Of a stretch of DNA of 64,000 bases, positions 45,474 through 56,439 are shown piece after piece. The position numbers and the translations under genes were made by a program. A model generated the notes under the pieces. That model made no database searches. It saw only the letters and a list, made by a program, of their open reading frames with translations, and was not told where the DNA came from. The DNA is taken from assembly GCA_025526995.1 (NCBI GenBank), contig JAHLKG010000029.1, positions 124,001-188,000 on the forward strand. The letters run 5' to 3'. Source of the DNA: Powellomyces hirtus. Taxonomy: Eukaryota > Chytridiomycota > Chytridiomycetes > Spizellomycetales > Powellomycetaceae. How positions within the stretch are numbered: position 1 is the stretch's first letter; the number at the start of each line of letters is the position of its first letter.

Positions 45474-47150
45474 CTAGGGGAGAGGGGCCTTTGGCTTTCG
45501 GTTTACCGTTTTGGAGTTCTTGGGGCGTCCACGGGGCTTGTGCTCCTTATCGATGCAGTCGGTCCGTCCCATGTCCACGCAGCGCTTGCACGGTCGGGAC
45601 TCGTCGCAGCGAAAGTGATGGTCCTTGCAGTTTGAGCAGGCGTGTTGTACCTGTGGCGCACGTTTCGGTGCGCCGTCCTTCCCGGCGACAGTCACAGCCG
45701 ATTTCTTCTGCTTCTTTGCCGCCGGTTTCGGAGCGGGCTCTGCCTCTACTTCTTCTGCCGCCTCCTCCTCCTCATCCGGAATGACGATGACTGGAACGGG
45801 ATCGGCGTCTTGCTTGCGCTTGCGCGCAGAGGATGAGAATGAGGGAGCTGGCGTAGGCGGGACTGGGTTGGCAGGAGCGCATTGATGAGGCGACACAGGC
45901 TGAGCCGTGCGGGGCGCAAACAAAGGGGACGGCCCATGGTAGGATGGGTGCTGCATGGGATACCCAGGGTGACGAACGGCGTTCCCATCGTGGGCAGCCC
46001 AGTACGGAGTAGTTGGGCCCACAGGGTACAGCGGCGGCGGGGGTATGAAGTGCTGCATCGGTATATGTTGGTGGAGATGCGGGTGAGCGTCCACATGATG
46101 ATAACGGTGCGGTTGTTGTTGCGGCACCTGCATCGGCACCTGCATTGGCATTGACATTGACATTGGCATTGGCATAGGCATGGGCATCGGCATGGGCATG
46201 GGCATCGGCAGCTGCATCATCGGCGTTGGAGAAACTGTAGGATGCATGACTGAGGGAACAAAGCCAGCCTCGCCAGGCTGAGGGGAACGGTAAGGCATGA
46301 ATCCGTGGAATGTAGGTTCCAGCGGACGCGGGGTAAGAGTGGTCAAAGTGTCCAAGTCAACTATCGTACTAGATGCCGTGGCCTGTGTCTGGGTCTGCAC
46401 ATTGTCGGCAGCGGGAGCAGCACCCGGAGGCGGAGGAGGAGGGTCACGCGCCGACCACTGGAGCACCGTGGGCACCTTGCCTCCCGGCGGGGTGTAAGAA
46501 CGGTACAAACCACCTGCAGCGATGATGTCGCGCTCGATCGCGGCATTGTCGGTGGGGGCTGACTTTGCCCGAAGTCTGTTTTCGCGCGCCACTTGCTGCT
46601 GAAATTCGGTCCATGGGCTGGCTGTTTGCTCCGAGTAGGCACGCCGACGGATGAGAGGAGGAACTTCAGGTTGACCAAGATATTCAACGTTCTTGGAAAC
46701 GTCGTCCGTATTGAGCGGCACGTCGATGAAACCATCATTGTCATCTAGGTTGGTTCTTTTTGCTGCTACGGGGGGCTTTTGAGGGTTGTTTTTGTAACTG
46801 TACGTCTTGCGAGGCAGACGCTTGACGTTCGGGCACGCAGTGTAGAACGTTGGTGGCTCATTGGTCTCGTGGGCCAGATTCTCGTACTTTTCGATGAGCC
46901 TGCGGACGTGCGCGGCCGAGGCCATCTCGCGGCGTTCTTCTTCCGACTTGAGGTCCATGGGCTCGAAATGCGTGACATTGCGAGGGGCGACCAACTTGTC
47001 ATCATAGAAGCTTCCGGCCCTGATGCACTGGTTGTTGAGAGCATCCTCGTCGAAATCGTCGCAAAATGACGAATAAATGTCTGAGGCCGACGAAGAAGAA
47101 TCGGACGAGGAACTCGGGACAAGAGCGGGCAATTGCAAAAAGTTGAGCAT
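45474..47150 (-). CDS. Zn2Cys6 transcription factor with C-terminal cluster and AT-hook
   Basis: Single exon. Start chosen at ATG 47150 (MLNFLQLPALVPSSSSD); the frame extends upstream to 47279 but that part looks like leader. The N-terminal region carries Ser-rich runs and scattered basic motifs, then Pro-rich sequence with a Met-Pro dipeptide run near 46150-46210 and His/Pro stretches. The acidic segment PDEEEEAAEEVEAE precedes a lone GAL4-type cluster near the C terminus: CSNCKDHHFRCDESRPCKRC...C (CX2CX6CX5CX2CX7C). It is followed at once by an AT-hook, KPRGRPKNSK. Most fungal factors have the cluster near the N terminus, so this layout is atypical. DNA-binding regulator; targets unknown. 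It converges with the kinase fusion gene. Confidence 0.85.
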   Translation of the reverse strand: MLNFLQLPALVPSSSSDSSSSASDIYSSFCDDFDEDALNNQCIRAGSFYDDKLVAPRNVTHFEPMDLKSEEERREMASAAHVRRLIEKYENLAHETNEPPTFYTACPNVKRLPRKTYSYKNNPQKPPVAAKRTNLDDNDGFIDVPLNTDDVSKNVEYLGQPEVPPLIRRRAYSEQTASPWTEFQQQVARENRLRAKSAPTDNAAIERDIIAAGGLYRSYTPPGGKVPTVLQWSARDPPPPPPGAAPAADNVQTQTQATASSTIVDLDTLTTLTPRPLEPTFHGFMPYRSPQPGEAGFVPSVMHPTVSPTPMMQLPMPMPMPMPMPMPMPMSMSMPMQVPMQVPQQQPHRYHHVDAHPHLHQHIPMQHFIPPPPLYPVGPTTPYWAAHDGNAVRHPGYPMQHPSYHGPSPLFAPRTAQPVSPHQCAPANPVPPTPAPSFSSSARKRKQDADPVPVIVIPDEEEEAAEEVEAEPAPKPAAKKQKKSAVTVAGKDGAPKRAPQVQHACSNCKDHHFRCDESRPCKRCVDMGRTDCIDKEHKPRGRPKNSKTVNRKPKAPLP

Positions 47151-47859
47151 GTTTACAATTTGTGTGTTGTGCTTTCCGTGAAAAGGTGAGAGAGAGAAAA
47201 AGAACAAAACCACAAATCTGCAGAGATGAATGTTTTGGAATTTCTCGCTTAATTTTCCTCGAAAGAGGCAGGGATTCAATTTGTGGAAGAAAAAGGAAGG
47301 AAATCAGATATGGAATCGTTTTGCTTGATGGGGGAGTACTTTTTTGTTTTTGGCCGGAGATAATATGGGGGTCATGTTGGCTCTGCGCTGAGGTCAGCCC
47401 CGCTCTGCTTACCATACGCGACTCTTTGGTCTTCGGAGAGTTCTCATGTACATTCGACCCATATCTCACATTCTATCCAGCATCGCATTGCACACTGGAC
47501 ATGTGACCGTTCAAGTCATGTGATGCGTGTGAGAGAACGAACTACAACCGACGCGAGCATGACGGAACAAAAATGACTGACGCATGTGTGCTGCGCAGAA
47601 ATAGTTTTGGTTTGTCATGATGACTGAAGTGAGATAACACTTCTGCTCCGACAATGCCGAGAAATTATTCCTTCCCGTGCCAAGCCAAATAAAGAAAACC
47701 CCTCGGTGTTTCTTGGCCCTGTCCGCCCCACACACCAAGCTCACTCAACAAAACACACCTTCGCAAACAATTCATAAACCAAAAAAACGCAACCTTCTAC
47801 TCCCTCCCTTCCCTCACTTTTATCTTCAGAAAAAAAACCCCATTGACACAACGGCTACA
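47151..47859. other. Divergent promoter region, Zn2Cys6 factor / LSB3
   Basis: About 710 bases between two outward-facing genes. The segment just before the LSB3 start is pyrimidine-rich on the plus strand (CCTTCTACTCCCTCCCTTCC), common in fungal promoters. No other feature seen. Confidence 0.5.
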
Positions 47860-49091
47860 ATGAAAACAATCAACCAACACGTTCCGAGCGTCGCCAAAGT
47901 AGGCAGAGCGACGATACACTCGCCGGTGCCCGACAACCTCGGCGCCGACCTCATCAAGGCGACTTCGATTCTGGAGCACTTCATCAAGGGAAACAACCAA
48001 ATGGACGCGGCCCTCATTCCGCCAAGAGTCATTGCCAACGCCAAAGGGTATTGTTGAAGAGAAACACCGGTTCGGTTCCGTTGGCCGACTTTTGTGCTGA
48101 CATCAATCGCGTTATCTCTTCATAGTGTCGCGGTGGTAACCATATTGAAAGCCGGATTCCTGTGGTCTGGCCGCGCTGGATCCGGAATCGTTGTGGCAAA
48201 GCTGCCAGATGGTCGATGGTCGGCGCCATCGGCCATCGCGGCTGGTGGTGCTGGATTCGGAGCTCAGATCGGTGCACAGCTCACGGACTGTGTGTTCATC
48301 CTGAACAATGACGCTGCGGTCAAGGCTTTCAGCCACGGCGGAAACCTGACGTTTGGCGGAAATATGTCCGTTGCTGCTGGACCCAAAGGTCGAGCTGCTG
48401 AAGCTGCTGGATGTGAGTACTCAATAGATGCTATCAAGTGAATGAGGAAGCTGCAAGGATCGCTGATCTTTTTTTAGCTGTTATGAACTTTGCGCCAATC
48501 TACTCATACTCCAAGAGCAAAGGACTGTTTGCTGGAGTGTCGCTCGAAGGATCCGTGATTGTCACCCGCAACGATGCCAACCGCGCAATGTACGGGCAGA
48601 AAGTAACAGCGAAAGAATTGCTTACCGGCGAGATCCCACCGCCAGTGCAAGCCGAGGGCCTGTACAGGGTTCTCGACCTCAAATTTGGCAACATGGGTAC
48701 CGGCGTAAAGGTCGAGCATCCTTACACCGAGCGATCTACCCTTGCGCGAGCCGCGAGTGCACCGATCAAAAAGGCCCCTGTAATGAACAAGATTGGCGCT
48801 GCGCCAATAGCGAATTCCACTAGCAACATCAAAGGCGCCACGGGGGAACCAGTGCGATCAGCCTCGACGAACGTAAAGCGGCCACCACCACCACCGCCAA
48901 AACCCGGAGCTGCTGCGCAGAAAAGCGACACGGCTGTGGCGCTGTATGATTTCCATGGCGAGCGATCCACCGATCTGTCGTTCCAGAAGGGAGACACGAT
49001 CACTATTGTGAAATCGGGCGGGCCATCGGATTGGTGGGTTGGGAGGTTGAATGGGAAGGAAGGAGATTTCCCGGGAAACTACGTGCAGTAA
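47860..49091 (+). CDS. LSB3: LSB3/YSC84 family protein: SYLF domain + SH3
   Basis: Three exons: 47860-48047, 48126-48412, 48478-49091; about 362 residues. The SYLF lipid-binding domain spans about 5-220: GVAVVTILKAGFLWSGRAGSG, LPDGRWSAPSAIAAGG, GAQIGAQLTDCVFILN, then YSYSKSKGLFAGVSLEGS. A low-complexity linker with PPPPPPKPG follows. The C-terminal SH3 domain (about 305-362) shows ALYDFHGERSTDLSF, WWVGRLNGKEGDFPGNYV. In yeast Lsb3/Ysc84 localises to cortical actin patches, bundles actin and binds Las17/WASP; SYLF binds phosphoinositides. The full domain order and usual length support orthology. The mini-cortactin gene is its downstream, convergent neighbour. Confidence 0.93.
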
Positions 49092-49710
49092 AAACGTGGA
49101 TTTGCAGTCGCCGCTCGCCCGACTGGGCGATCTACACCCTTCCACTCCAAACACAATATTCCGGAAAACATCCTCTCAACACAATTCCATCGCCCTCGTT
49201 ACCCGCCCACACACGCCGATGTCCCAGAAACCAAATGCAGCGACCAATTCGACGCCGTACTTGTCTCTGGTTTTCTCCTTTTCTGTCTGACCTGATTCTG
49301 CCCTATATACGAGCTGCTGAGGAGGGCGATGACATTACACTCCCGACATGGGGATATTTGTTCGCATTTATCTTTGGGACCTGGTTGGGGAAAGAATAAT
49401 TTGTTGTTCTTTTGTAGTTGAATTGCGCGAAATTGTCCGAAATAGAACTAGTCTGTCAGTCTTTGCACAAGTGGACATTGAACCTGAATCGCTTCTTGAC
49501 GGAGAAAGCTGTTCTTGTCGATTGTACACTGTTTACCGACTACCAGAGGTACAATCTATGCATAGCCGTTTCCAGAGATGACTGATGTCGGAGACTGATA
49601 CAAGGCCCCAGAGGTCAATGGATATGTATGTCCCTTATGGACCCAACTTTGGGTCTGAACTCAAGCTTCACATGTTCGCTCCAATTAACCGCACAAAATA
49701 TTTTCCATTG
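49092..49710. other. Intergenic, convergent 3' ends
   Basis: About 620 bases. A 54-codon frame at 49234-49398 (MQRPIRR... ending WGYLFAFIFGTWLGKE) has one hydrophobic segment and could be a small membrane protein. It lies where the LSB3 3' UTR is expected, and I do not call it. Confidence 0.4.
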
Positions 49711-50275
49711 TTACACTTTTCCTGTTGCCTTCCCAACCCCATAGCTTTCCTTCACGCTCTGTCCATTCCTGTTCTCCCATTCCATTTTGGCGCGTTGGTC
49801 GTTTTTCTCCACGACTTTCTTTCGAAGTTCTGAACGCGGACAGAGAAACGCAAAATTTGGTCAGCTCGAGCGGAGTTTGGGTTTTTGCCAAGCCACATGA
49901 GCGGCGGGGACGTATTTTTCTTGAAGGCTCTGAGCGGGGTTTTCTTTTATAACTTTCTTCTAACTTACCGTCCATGTCGAGATCGGTCTTTGCGGACCCG
50001 TCTACGTCAACGGTTTTCTGATTGCCCCATCTTTGGTTTTTCTCGTCCAGGTCGTTGACAAAGTCGGGGTCTGCGTGATGGTCGAGGAGTGAGGAGGCGA
50101 AAGAAGAGATACGGGGATAGTTGGCAGAGCTCGTCAGGGTATATACATTGTAGACATTTAATTGCTAATCAACGAAAGGAAAGTGCGTAGTTCTCTCACC
50201 GGTGTCCCAATCCTCATCGTCCTTCTGCTGCCCGACGGGGTGTGTGATCTGATGTCCTGTAGTTGACTTCCACAT
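49711..50275 (-). CDS. Mini-cortactin: cortactin/HS1 N-terminal acidic region with a truncated repeat
   Basis: Three short exons: 50275-50200, 50070-49969, 49829-49711, giving 98 residues. No single frame shows it. The product starts MWKSTTGHQITHP and continues DDEDWDTDPDFVND and EKNQRWGNQKTV. It matches the start of animal cortactin (MWKASAGH..., DDWETDPDFVND, EKEQRWGAKTV) position by position. DDW-DPDFVND is the N-terminal acidic motif that binds the Arp2/3 complex. Exon 3 adds ELRKKVVEKNDQRAKMEWE and one partial repeat (ESYGVGKATGKV), then stops. The F-actin-binding cortactin repeats, Pro-rich region and SH3 domain are absent. It could be a minimal Arp2/3 regulator, or the gene may have further 3' exons by alternative splicing. 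It is divergent from the RasGEF gene. Confidence 0.75.
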
Positions 50276-50819
50276 AGTTTATTACTTCTCTCTGAGTCTA
50301 TGTGCGTTTTGCGTAGATTTCACACAAAAAAGCAAAACGTCAGAACCTCATGTTTGTTGCATTATCCATCTTGTTCAAATTCTATTTTTGGCCTTGTGTT
50401 CCGTTGTCTGGATAAATAGTAAAAAGGTTGTTTTCGCGACACACACCCTCGGAAACCCCGGGGGCTTGGTCTCAACAATAACAATGGGCGGCCGATTTTT
50501 TACGGGGGAGCCATGACCCTCACATTGCAGCGGCCTTTTTTCTCGATCATCGGTGTTCGGTGTAGTGTAGTGTCGTTTCGAGAGCTAAGGAAACGTGGGG
50601 GGCGCTCATCTTAGTAACCTGTCACTAAAAATCCACAAAGCTGCAACGGGGCGAATGCATTCTGCAACTGTTACATTGTTATTTAATATTTTGTTACGCG
50701 AGATTATCGACGAGATTATTTCCCATACGTTCGTTTCTTGGCGCCAGGGGCTTTCGGGTAGAGCTATTTGAAACCCGTCAACTATTTTTCCCTTAACTTC
50801 ACCTGTTCGATTCTGAGAT
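50276..50819. other. Shared divergent promoter, mini-cortactin / RasGEF
   Basis: 544 bases separate the two start codons. GTGTAGTGTAGTGTCG near 50562 is a short tandem repeat. No regulatory motif can be named. Confidence 0.5.
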
Positions 50820-53800
50820 ATGGACAGTCAACCGGGGTAGGTTCTCATGGCAGATCAAGCTGGAAGAAAGAGCAGAGTGCAACGCCTCGATACCGATGCA
50901 GAACGAAGCTTTTGACCGCGAAGGGTACGCAAAGAAATATTTACTTATTGTATTCTCACAGGGGACGGCGAAACGTCAATGTCTACGGCAGTATGCCAAC
51001 CAGCTCTTTCATGCACGAGATCTCTCTTCCACAATACGGCTACGGCAACGACCACGGTCCCATCAGCGAATCGGTTGGCGGGGAGAGCATCCTCAACGAA
51101 AACGTGGAAAACGACCCGCACGCACTTTTTGGGCTCTCTCCACCAGCTGTGGCGTCACAACCGATTATCCGGCGGGACGTCGGGGCGCCTGTTCGGAAAG
51201 GGCTCCCGCACAGTTCATCGTTCATGGCGGATCGCATTGCGATGAAACGGGGCGAGTCGGATGGGAACTTGCTGAGTGGAGGACTGCATCAACATGTCAT
51301 GCGCGGGGCGGTGATGGGGATTGATGAGATGACGCATGCTCATGCACGCAGCAACAGCGCAGATTTGTTGACGCTCGTGTCGTCTAGAAACACACTTTCG
51401 AGAAAGAATACAATGCGGATTCGGGAGACTTTGAGCCGACGAGGAGGTAAATTGAAAAACGGGGAAAAACTTGCTTTGCTCAATAAACCCAGGCCGATGT
51501 GGGGGTTCGCGATAAAGTGCGCTCACATCTGACTATTGCCATACTACTGTCCCGCCCCCCATAGATTCCATAGCATCCCTCTTCCGCAGCAAATCGTCCA
51601 CCGCCGCCCCGGACGGCGACTCACGCGGGAATCCGCCAAGCACCACCATGTCAGACCACTACCTGCACCAGCTCCCATTCGACGACCGAGATCGTAAAGC
51701 CAGCGTCGATTCTGCCAATCTCAATTCTGCGGGATCCACAAGCCGCATGCAGGGGTGGGGATCTACGCTGATGCGGAAGGCGAGAGGAACTGTGGCGCCA
51801 GAAACTCCGCCGCCACCGCCGCCTTTGCTGAAAAAGAAGAGTAAGTGCACTTGAAGAATTTGTTGTGCAATGAGAGAGGGACCTGTGAGCGGGCTGGACT
51901 GACATATCCATGTAGCTTCAGGATCCAGCTCTCCTGGACAATCAACTATGGGGCGTAGTAGCACAAATAGGAGTAACATTTCGGACGTTGGATGTAAGTC
52001 TCCATGGCCCTGGTCACTGCAATTTGCAATTGAAACTGACATTGATATTATTGGTCTCAGCGCAATCGAGTGACTCTTCTTACAAAAGGTACAGCACAGA
52101 TGGAGGAGACGGCGAGGACGATGGTAAGAGGCCAAAAAAGAGCAACCCCTAGAAAATCCAACTGACTTCCGATTTTATCCAAACTCAACAGGTGATCTGG
52201 ACTCTACTATGTGCAGCATCGACGATCTCCAACAATGGATCTCCACGAGTTCTCTCGGGTCTCTCTACGTCCCCAAAACACTTCAAATGTTTGTCGAGCA
52301 CCGCGGAGAATCCATGCACACCAAAGTGCAGTCGCATGGGACAGTGTCGGACGCAATCCAAGGGATGCTGGCGGATATGGTCGTGGCGTCGGGGGGCAAT
52401 TTCCACGTGGAAAATGATCGGTTCGGATACCGGCTGTGCAAATTGGATCGACAGGTCCCGGGGGTTAGGATCTGGATGGATGCGGGTGCCATTTTGGGGA
52501 GTTATGACTTCATGTCCGGGGTGAGATCATCAGATGTTTACACAAGTTGAAGGCCGCGGGGGACATCTCTGCTAATGCAGGTGATTTGGTAGGATGAAGT
52601 AAGACTGCGACACGTCACCGACGTCGAACAGACGACCGTGATCGTCCCGCCATCGACCACGCCGCATCCATTCAAGTACGGCTTCAACATGCTCGTGAAA
52701 GACGCTGTGGCGAGTCTAAAGGCCGCGCATCTCCCGAGCGAGGATGAAGGTCGGTACGGGTTGTACTACCCGCGACTGGGAATATGGCTCGAGGATAGCC
52801 GGACGGTTTTCTCGTATGATTTACAACCCGAGGTGAGAGATGGAAGATGCGGCGGCTGGTGGTGAAAAAAGAGGTGGGGGAAGTTTGAAACGTGTGACAC
52901 TCATTGCCTTTTGTGGCTTTGCGTGGATAGAAGAGTCTGGAGCTACGAGCACTTGCGAATCAATTTCTGCTGCGAATTTACATCTCGGAGTTTGACCAGA
53001 AGATTGCGCTCAAAGTTCTTCCAGGACTCCGGGCATCGGGTAACGTATCCTTACTAAACACACTACCATGTTTCAACTTCTTACATGAGCAACAATCGGC
53101 TAATTGGAGAAACCTTTTGGCATGCTGGTCAACAGACGTTATCGCAATGATCCACTACCAGCTGCGAAACCGGAAACTCACGCTTGCTCACCTCGGTGGC
53201 CGGTATGGCTTGTTTATACCCTCGCGGAAAACATGGATGAAGGAGTCGGCGACACTGGGAGAATATGAGACGGTTGGAAGCGTATGTACGCGGGAGAAGG
53301 AGGGAGAGGGAAAACCAAACTTTTTTCTCGCACAGGCCGACCTTTAATCTTCACTGCTGGTACTTCTACAGGAAGACGTACAATACAAACTCCAATACGA
53401 ACTCGTTTCCATTCGGCTTGACCTCCCCCCACCCACCCACTCCCGGATCCACGATTCCTCTCAGACCATCCAAACCCCCCACCCTCCATCTCCCCTCGCA
53501 CTCCTAGTCGACAACGTAACCACGGTCGAGACGCTTGTGGAGACGATCGGGCTCAGCAACCCGCTTGCTGCCCAAGACACATTCCTTCTGTTTTCACCAG
53601 CCGGGGACCGCTGCAACGAGAAAGATCTGGTGTGGACGGCGATGAAGGATCTTGCGGCGGGGGACGCGTTGCGATACCGCGCCATGCCCAAGAAAGTGAT
53701 ACTGTCGAATACCTTGGATAAGGACGTCAAGCTGGATTTGGATATTGATTATAGTAGACCGGTCGCTGTGAGTTTGCCGTTCATGTGTAGACGATTTGGA

Positions 53801-56331
53801 GTCAGGAAGGAGGATGTGGATGGGATAAATACGGTCGATGGGAAAGGTTCGTGTTCCCCTTTTCTTTTCGTGTCTTGAGGGGCAATACTAATAATCTACA
53901 TAACGTTGGTTTGACATACTCAGTGGTGGACCTATCTCGCAGCCTCGACGAACAATGCATAACACCAGGGACCAAGCTCATTGTGCAAGTATCGCCATCC
54001 GCCGGACCACGCTACAGTTGTTCCCCCGCATCCCCATCGTCCGATGCCTCACAGGTCCAACAACAGCCCCCATCGCCAACGACGGCGGCCCCGCCCACGC
54101 CCGGATCGAGCGAGGCGACCAATATCTGGGAGGACGATGGTCCGGATGACATCCAGCTGACCAAAGATGCGTCGGGCAAGTCAATGATTGGGTCCGGCAC
54201 GCTAAATAGGTTGATTGAGCGGTTGACGGATGAGAAGGGGGAAGGGACATCGATATGTAGGTGTTTCTGTTCTTACAACCCCCTCCCCCCCCCCCGCGGC
54301 ACTGGGCCTTTTGCAAAGTTGACAATGCACCGTTGGCTGCAGACTCACGCCCATCCACTGACTTCCATTATTAACCTCTCGCTCCATCCTTACAGACCTC
54401 GAATACGTGCGCACGTTTCTCCTAACTTACCAATCCTTCGCCACGGGCGCCCTCGTTCTCCGCAAACTAATCGAGCGATACCACGCGCCCCGGAATCGCA
54501 AGTCCACATTCGCATCCTACGACCATTTCCGGTTGACGATCCAGTTGCGTGTGTGCAATGTTTTTCTGCAGTGGGTAAAACGACATCCGAACGATTTCAT
54601 CAAGCCGAAAGATGGGAAGGAGTTTTGGGAGGATGCGATGCGGTTTACGGAGAATGTCCTTGCGTGGGACCAGAGTGCGTTGGCTAGACAGATCAGACGG
54701 AATTTGGTCAAAATGGTAATGCGGATGTTGATGCTGCGCCATTATTGCCCGGGACCGGGACTGATATTCTCTTCGTCTTCTCTGTCGCAGAAAGACGGCA
54801 CGCATCCCGCACTCGCAAAACACCTCGTCATCAAAGTACGTTTGACCTTTTCCTCGCGCCTTTTCCCCCTGATTCCCATGTTGCTCAATCTTAACCTTTG
54901 CTCTCTTTCTGCAATCATCTCAATTTTCAGTCATCCGGCCGCGGCGAAATCGACCCCCGCCGACTCTCCGTGTTCCGATATCCGGTAGAGGAGATCGCGC
55001 AACAACTGACCATCATTGAGCATGCGTTTTTGGCGGACATATTGGTAAATACGTCTGCCTCACTCTGATCTACCCATCTCTTCTTGACATTTCTGCTCAC
55101 TATGTTTTTGTCTTGGTTGTTGCTTCCCCCTACAGCCGGCCGAACTGCTAAACCAAGCGTGGAGCAAACCCGACGCCGAGATTAAAGCGCCCAACATCAA
55201 CGCGCTGACACGACGGTTCAATGCGGTGGCTTGTTGGACTGCCAAGGTACTTGACCTACTCCCCTACTCCATACTCTCATTCCTCTCATTCTTCTCCGTC
55301 CCGCACTCACACACCCTCTCACATTTTCCGCACAACAGTCCGTCTTGGAAATGAAAACCCCGCGCGCTCGCGCAAAACGCGTCTCCCTGCTTATCGACAT
55401 CGCTTCCGTATGTTCCCATAACGTCCAGATCACCACCACTCCCCCCTTACTCACTCTGTCTCATGCGTTTTTTCCCCACAGCATCTCCTCACACTCAACA
55501 ACTTCTCGACTCTCATGGCCGTCATTGCAGGCCTCAACAAGGCCGCAATCTCTCGGCTAAAGATGACATTCAAGGAAGTCGGGTCCAAAAATCTAAAGGT
55601 AACGACGTCCCCTCCCCCCCCCCCCTTCGCCTCGTGATATCACTAATATCTTGGGGATGTCAACAGAAACTCAACGAGATGGAACGACTGATGACAGCAG
55701 AAGGTTCATATCGGAATTACCGATCACACATCAAGACGGTCACGCGGCCGTGTATACCATATATGTGAGTTCTCGTCCTGCGTGGATAAGTAATTCAAAT
55801 GGTCATTTGGTCTTGCCGCTAAATGTCTTTGTTCCCTTCCCCTCGGGCTACCTCTCTATCATATTTCGATCTGATTGTTGCAGCGGTACGTGACAGTTTT
55901 TTCTGGACGGGTCTTTCGTTTTTGTTTGCGTTTCTAACTTTAATTTTCCGTTTGTTTGTTTTATGTGTTTCTACATCAGGAGTCTATCTAATTGACCGTA
56001 AGTACTTTCACCACCCCCACCACCATGACACCACACATGTATCACACACTTTCATTTCTCCTACTCATTATTATAATGCTTATATTGTCTTTTATCCCGA
56101 ATCACAGTAACATACATGGAAGACGGCAACCCCGATTTCATCGCACACCGGATCAATTTCACCAAACGGCAGATGATCAGCGGGGTGATCAACGAGATCG
56201 TGAGTTACCAGCAGGTGTCCTATACGGACATCAAGGTGCTGGACGAGCTGTACCACATTATTGCGAGGCTGCCGGCCGCGACCGATGAATACGAGAAGAT
56301 TCTGTGGTCCGAGAGCAAAAAGAGAGAATAG
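50820..56331 (+). CDS. Ras guanine-nucleotide exchange factor with tandem talin-F0-like modules
   Basis: About 21 exons, about 1,220 residues. It starts at ATG 50820 in a 17-nt exon (MDSQPG), then 50962-51446. Residues 1-310 are disordered and Ser-rich (PPPPPPLLKKK). Residues ~310-790 hold several ubiquitin-like modules. Three carry the talin F0 signature G-[LY]-x(n)-W-[LM]-[DE]: GRYGLYYPRLGIWLEDSRTV, GRYGLFIPSRKTWMKES and a diverged RFGYRLCKLD...RIWMDAG; two weaker ones follow. RasGEF_N: YVRTFLLTYQSFATG (~855-960). Catalytic Cdc25-homology domain to the C terminus: PAELLNQAWSK, NNFSTLMAVIAGLNKAAI, RLKMTFKEVG, EDGNPDF, INFTKRQMI; it ends WSESKKRE. It activates a Ras/Rap-type GTPase; the modules may bind GTPases, lipids or partners as talin F0 does (inference). 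An exon near 55884 may be only 2 nt. Confidence 0.85.
55884..55885 (+). other. Candidate 2-nt microexon in the RasGEF catalytic domain
   Basis: The exon ending CCATATAT (55764) and the 18-nt exon 55980-55997 cannot be joined directly in frame. Between them lies TTGCAG-CG-GTACGTG. Adding CG gives PCIPYIGVYLID, exactly the family consensus (PC[IV]P[YF]-x-G-x-YL-x-D). An undetected base error is the alternative. Confidence 0.5.
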
Positions 56332-56439
56332 ATGGGGGGCCTACGCAAACACAGTGAGTGCGAGCGAGACAAAGCTTCAGCACCTTTGTTCGGCTCTTAC
56401 CTCGCGATCTCTCGTCTCTACCCCACCGGGTACACCTCA
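56332..56439. other. Short convergent gap, RasGEF / citrate synthase
   Basis: 108 bases between two stop codons; the 3' UTRs must overlap. Confidence 0.7.

Noticed and set aside
54407..54988. RasGEF_N piece as its own gene
   Set aside because: It is an internal exon of the RasGEF gene read into the next introns.
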